Shown piece by piece: positions 62,801-64,000 of a stretch of DNA of 64,000 bases. Every line of letters begins with the position of its first letter. Position 1 is the stretch's first letter. The notes below the pieces were generated by a model. That model worked only from the letters and a program-made list of their open reading frames with translations. It did not search any database and was not told the origin of the DNA. Location: positions 1,006,484 to 1,070,483 of the forward strand of contig VZTG01001077.1 in assembly GCA_013397845.1 (NCBI GenBank), read 5' to 3'. Both the position numbers and the translations under genes were made by a program. Source of the stretch: Melanocharis versteri. Taxonomy: Eukaryota; Chordata; Aves; Passeriformes; Melanocharitidae.

Positions 62801-64000
62801 TAGGGCTAGAAAGGTACAAAACGTCTGAGCAACCATCATGTCTTGGACATGAGCACCCATTGTCGTTAGCATAAGTGCAGTTACAGGTTTTCCTGGAGTC
62901 TGCTGAAAATCACAATCTGTCTTTCCAGGAATAAGGAAATAAATGAGGGATCCTCTTCAGAACAACCCACAGACTTCCTTCAGCCCCAAGTTCTTCTATG
63001 TAGCTCAGTTTTTCTGCAATTGATGTCGCCTGCTTCAGACTGAGAAAAATGACATTGTACTTGTGTCCTTTATTTGTGCTCTTTGATTGTCACTCTGCAT
63101 AGATCATCAAATGCCTTTTTATTGACTCCTGGCAGAAGAGCATAGAAAGTTTCAGGTAAAAGAAATATTTCTTAAAAGATCTTTACAAATTCATACATGT
63201 GGAAGAGATCAAATATGTAATCAGAAGAAATTCTGCCTTACAGTAGTCTCTAGACAAACATTTGTTCACATGGCACTGCTGTCAAACCTCATCCCGCCTA
63301 CAGATACTACAGTAGTTCAAGTACAAAAGAGTTATTGTCATAATCACTGTCCCTTTTTAAACAGTGCTTCGTGATCCTAATATTTCACAGGTTTCCCCTG
63401 AGCAGAGTCATCCACACCATTTTATAAAGCTCAAATGTTTTCTGTTGAGCTCCAGTATTCTTTCCAAGACCCAGCCAGGCCTTAAAAAAGCTAATGCTCT
63501 TGGAAGACCTTCATCAAGCAGGCACTCAAGAAAAAAAACATCAACATGCAGTGACATGTTAGTGATGCAGGTGTTAGTTCCTGCTTGGAGCTACACAAGT
63601 AATCTTACATTTACCCGTCCTTGGCACTTAGTAAAAAGGCAGGTCAGTCTGAGCATTCCTATTTAGTATCAATGGATAGCAATTGTCCAAAAAGGCAGAC
63701 TAACACGTAAAAAGGAGCCCACAATTATAACTACAGACAAGCAAAGCAGAATCTGGGCGTAAGCTACGGCAGCAGTCCAGTGCATATCAGTCATTATTCA
63801 ATGTCACACTATTTTTTACAGGCAAAGGAAACATCCCAGATAATTTGTGTACACAGAACAGAGCAAAAGATGAGAAGACATCTATATATTATTCATGAAA
63901 AGATTAAATCTTTGAAAACAAACAGGGACAACGTCTACACCCTTTCATTGTACTGGTGTCTAAAAAATCTCACTGTCATTCAGATTACTTCACAGAATCA
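56821..64000. other. Non-coding sequence, no gene seen
   Basis: About 7.2 kb of AT-rich DNA with an AAAC tract at 57921-57938 and A-runs at 62047-62060 and 62187-62200. The 133-codon run at 60491-60892 has no recognisable domain and no coding-like context. No repeat family identified. Confidence 0.6.
57921..57938. repeat. (AAAC)n simple repeat
   Basis: Four AAAC units following a G6 run and running into CCC. It is similar to the tract at 53871-53888. Confidence 0.85.

Noticed and set aside
1..64000. CRISPR arrays, operons, phage or bacterial mobile elements
   Set aside because: Sequence is vertebrate. No regularly spaced repeats and no bacterial gene organisation.

Overview
The window is nuclear DNA from a bird. 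The main evidence is several fragments of the avian CR1 (chicken repeat 1) LINE on both strands, including the typical 3' ends, and a solo LTR whose sequence I recognise as the ERVL-type LTR common in bird genomes, especially passerines. The sequence is AT-rich and CpG-poor. It has no bacterial-style gene density, no operons and no ribosome-binding pattern. Two ambiguous bases (11028 and 19922) lie at or beside low-complexity tracts, as expected of a draft vertebrate assembly. The species cannot be fixed from this window.

No protein-coding exon, tRNA, rRNA or recognisable microRNA could be supported. The longest stop-free runs (about 155 codons at 36351-36818 and 148 codons on the minus strand at 23255-23701) are explained by a GC-rich patch and by antisense reading of an old CR1 copy. 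The window is best read as intergenic sequence (a gene desert) or the interior of a very long intron.

Layout: 1-18452 is mostly unique non-coding DNA with an AAT microsatellite (3340-3417) and a poly(A)/purine tract (10975-11014). From 18453 to 20245 there is a minus-strand CR1 3' end, then a compound GGATA / GGGAAAA satellite with a 45-bp tandem duplication, then a plus-strand CR1 3' region. Another plus-strand CR1 piece lies at 23505-23640, with a possible MIR tail nearby. From 27477 to 29309 a solo ERVL-type LTR (28269-28842) is bracketed by two directly repeated copies of an unidentified 70-bp element. A decayed CR1 reverse-transcriptase fragment (30257-30520, minus) and a CR1 3' end (31759-31910, minus) follow. 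A GC- and CpG-enriched patch spans 36480-37010 in otherwise AT-rich DNA. From 37 to 55 kb I see mainly unique sequence with short simple repeats and one possible MIR. Around 55080-55800 there is a broken gag-like endogenous retrovirus remnant that may continue to about 56820. The rest, to 64000, is unremarkable non-coding DNA.

The window holds no set of genes working together. What is recorded is a history of retroelement insertion and decay: very old MIR-like pieces, several CR1 copies of different apparent age, an ERVL insertion reduced to a solo LTR, and a degraded retroviral body. I found no convincing novel biological system. The points most worth checking are the repeat pair around the solo LTR, the retroviral remnant, the compound satellite, the GC-rich patch and a textbook-like recursive splice motif near 21974.
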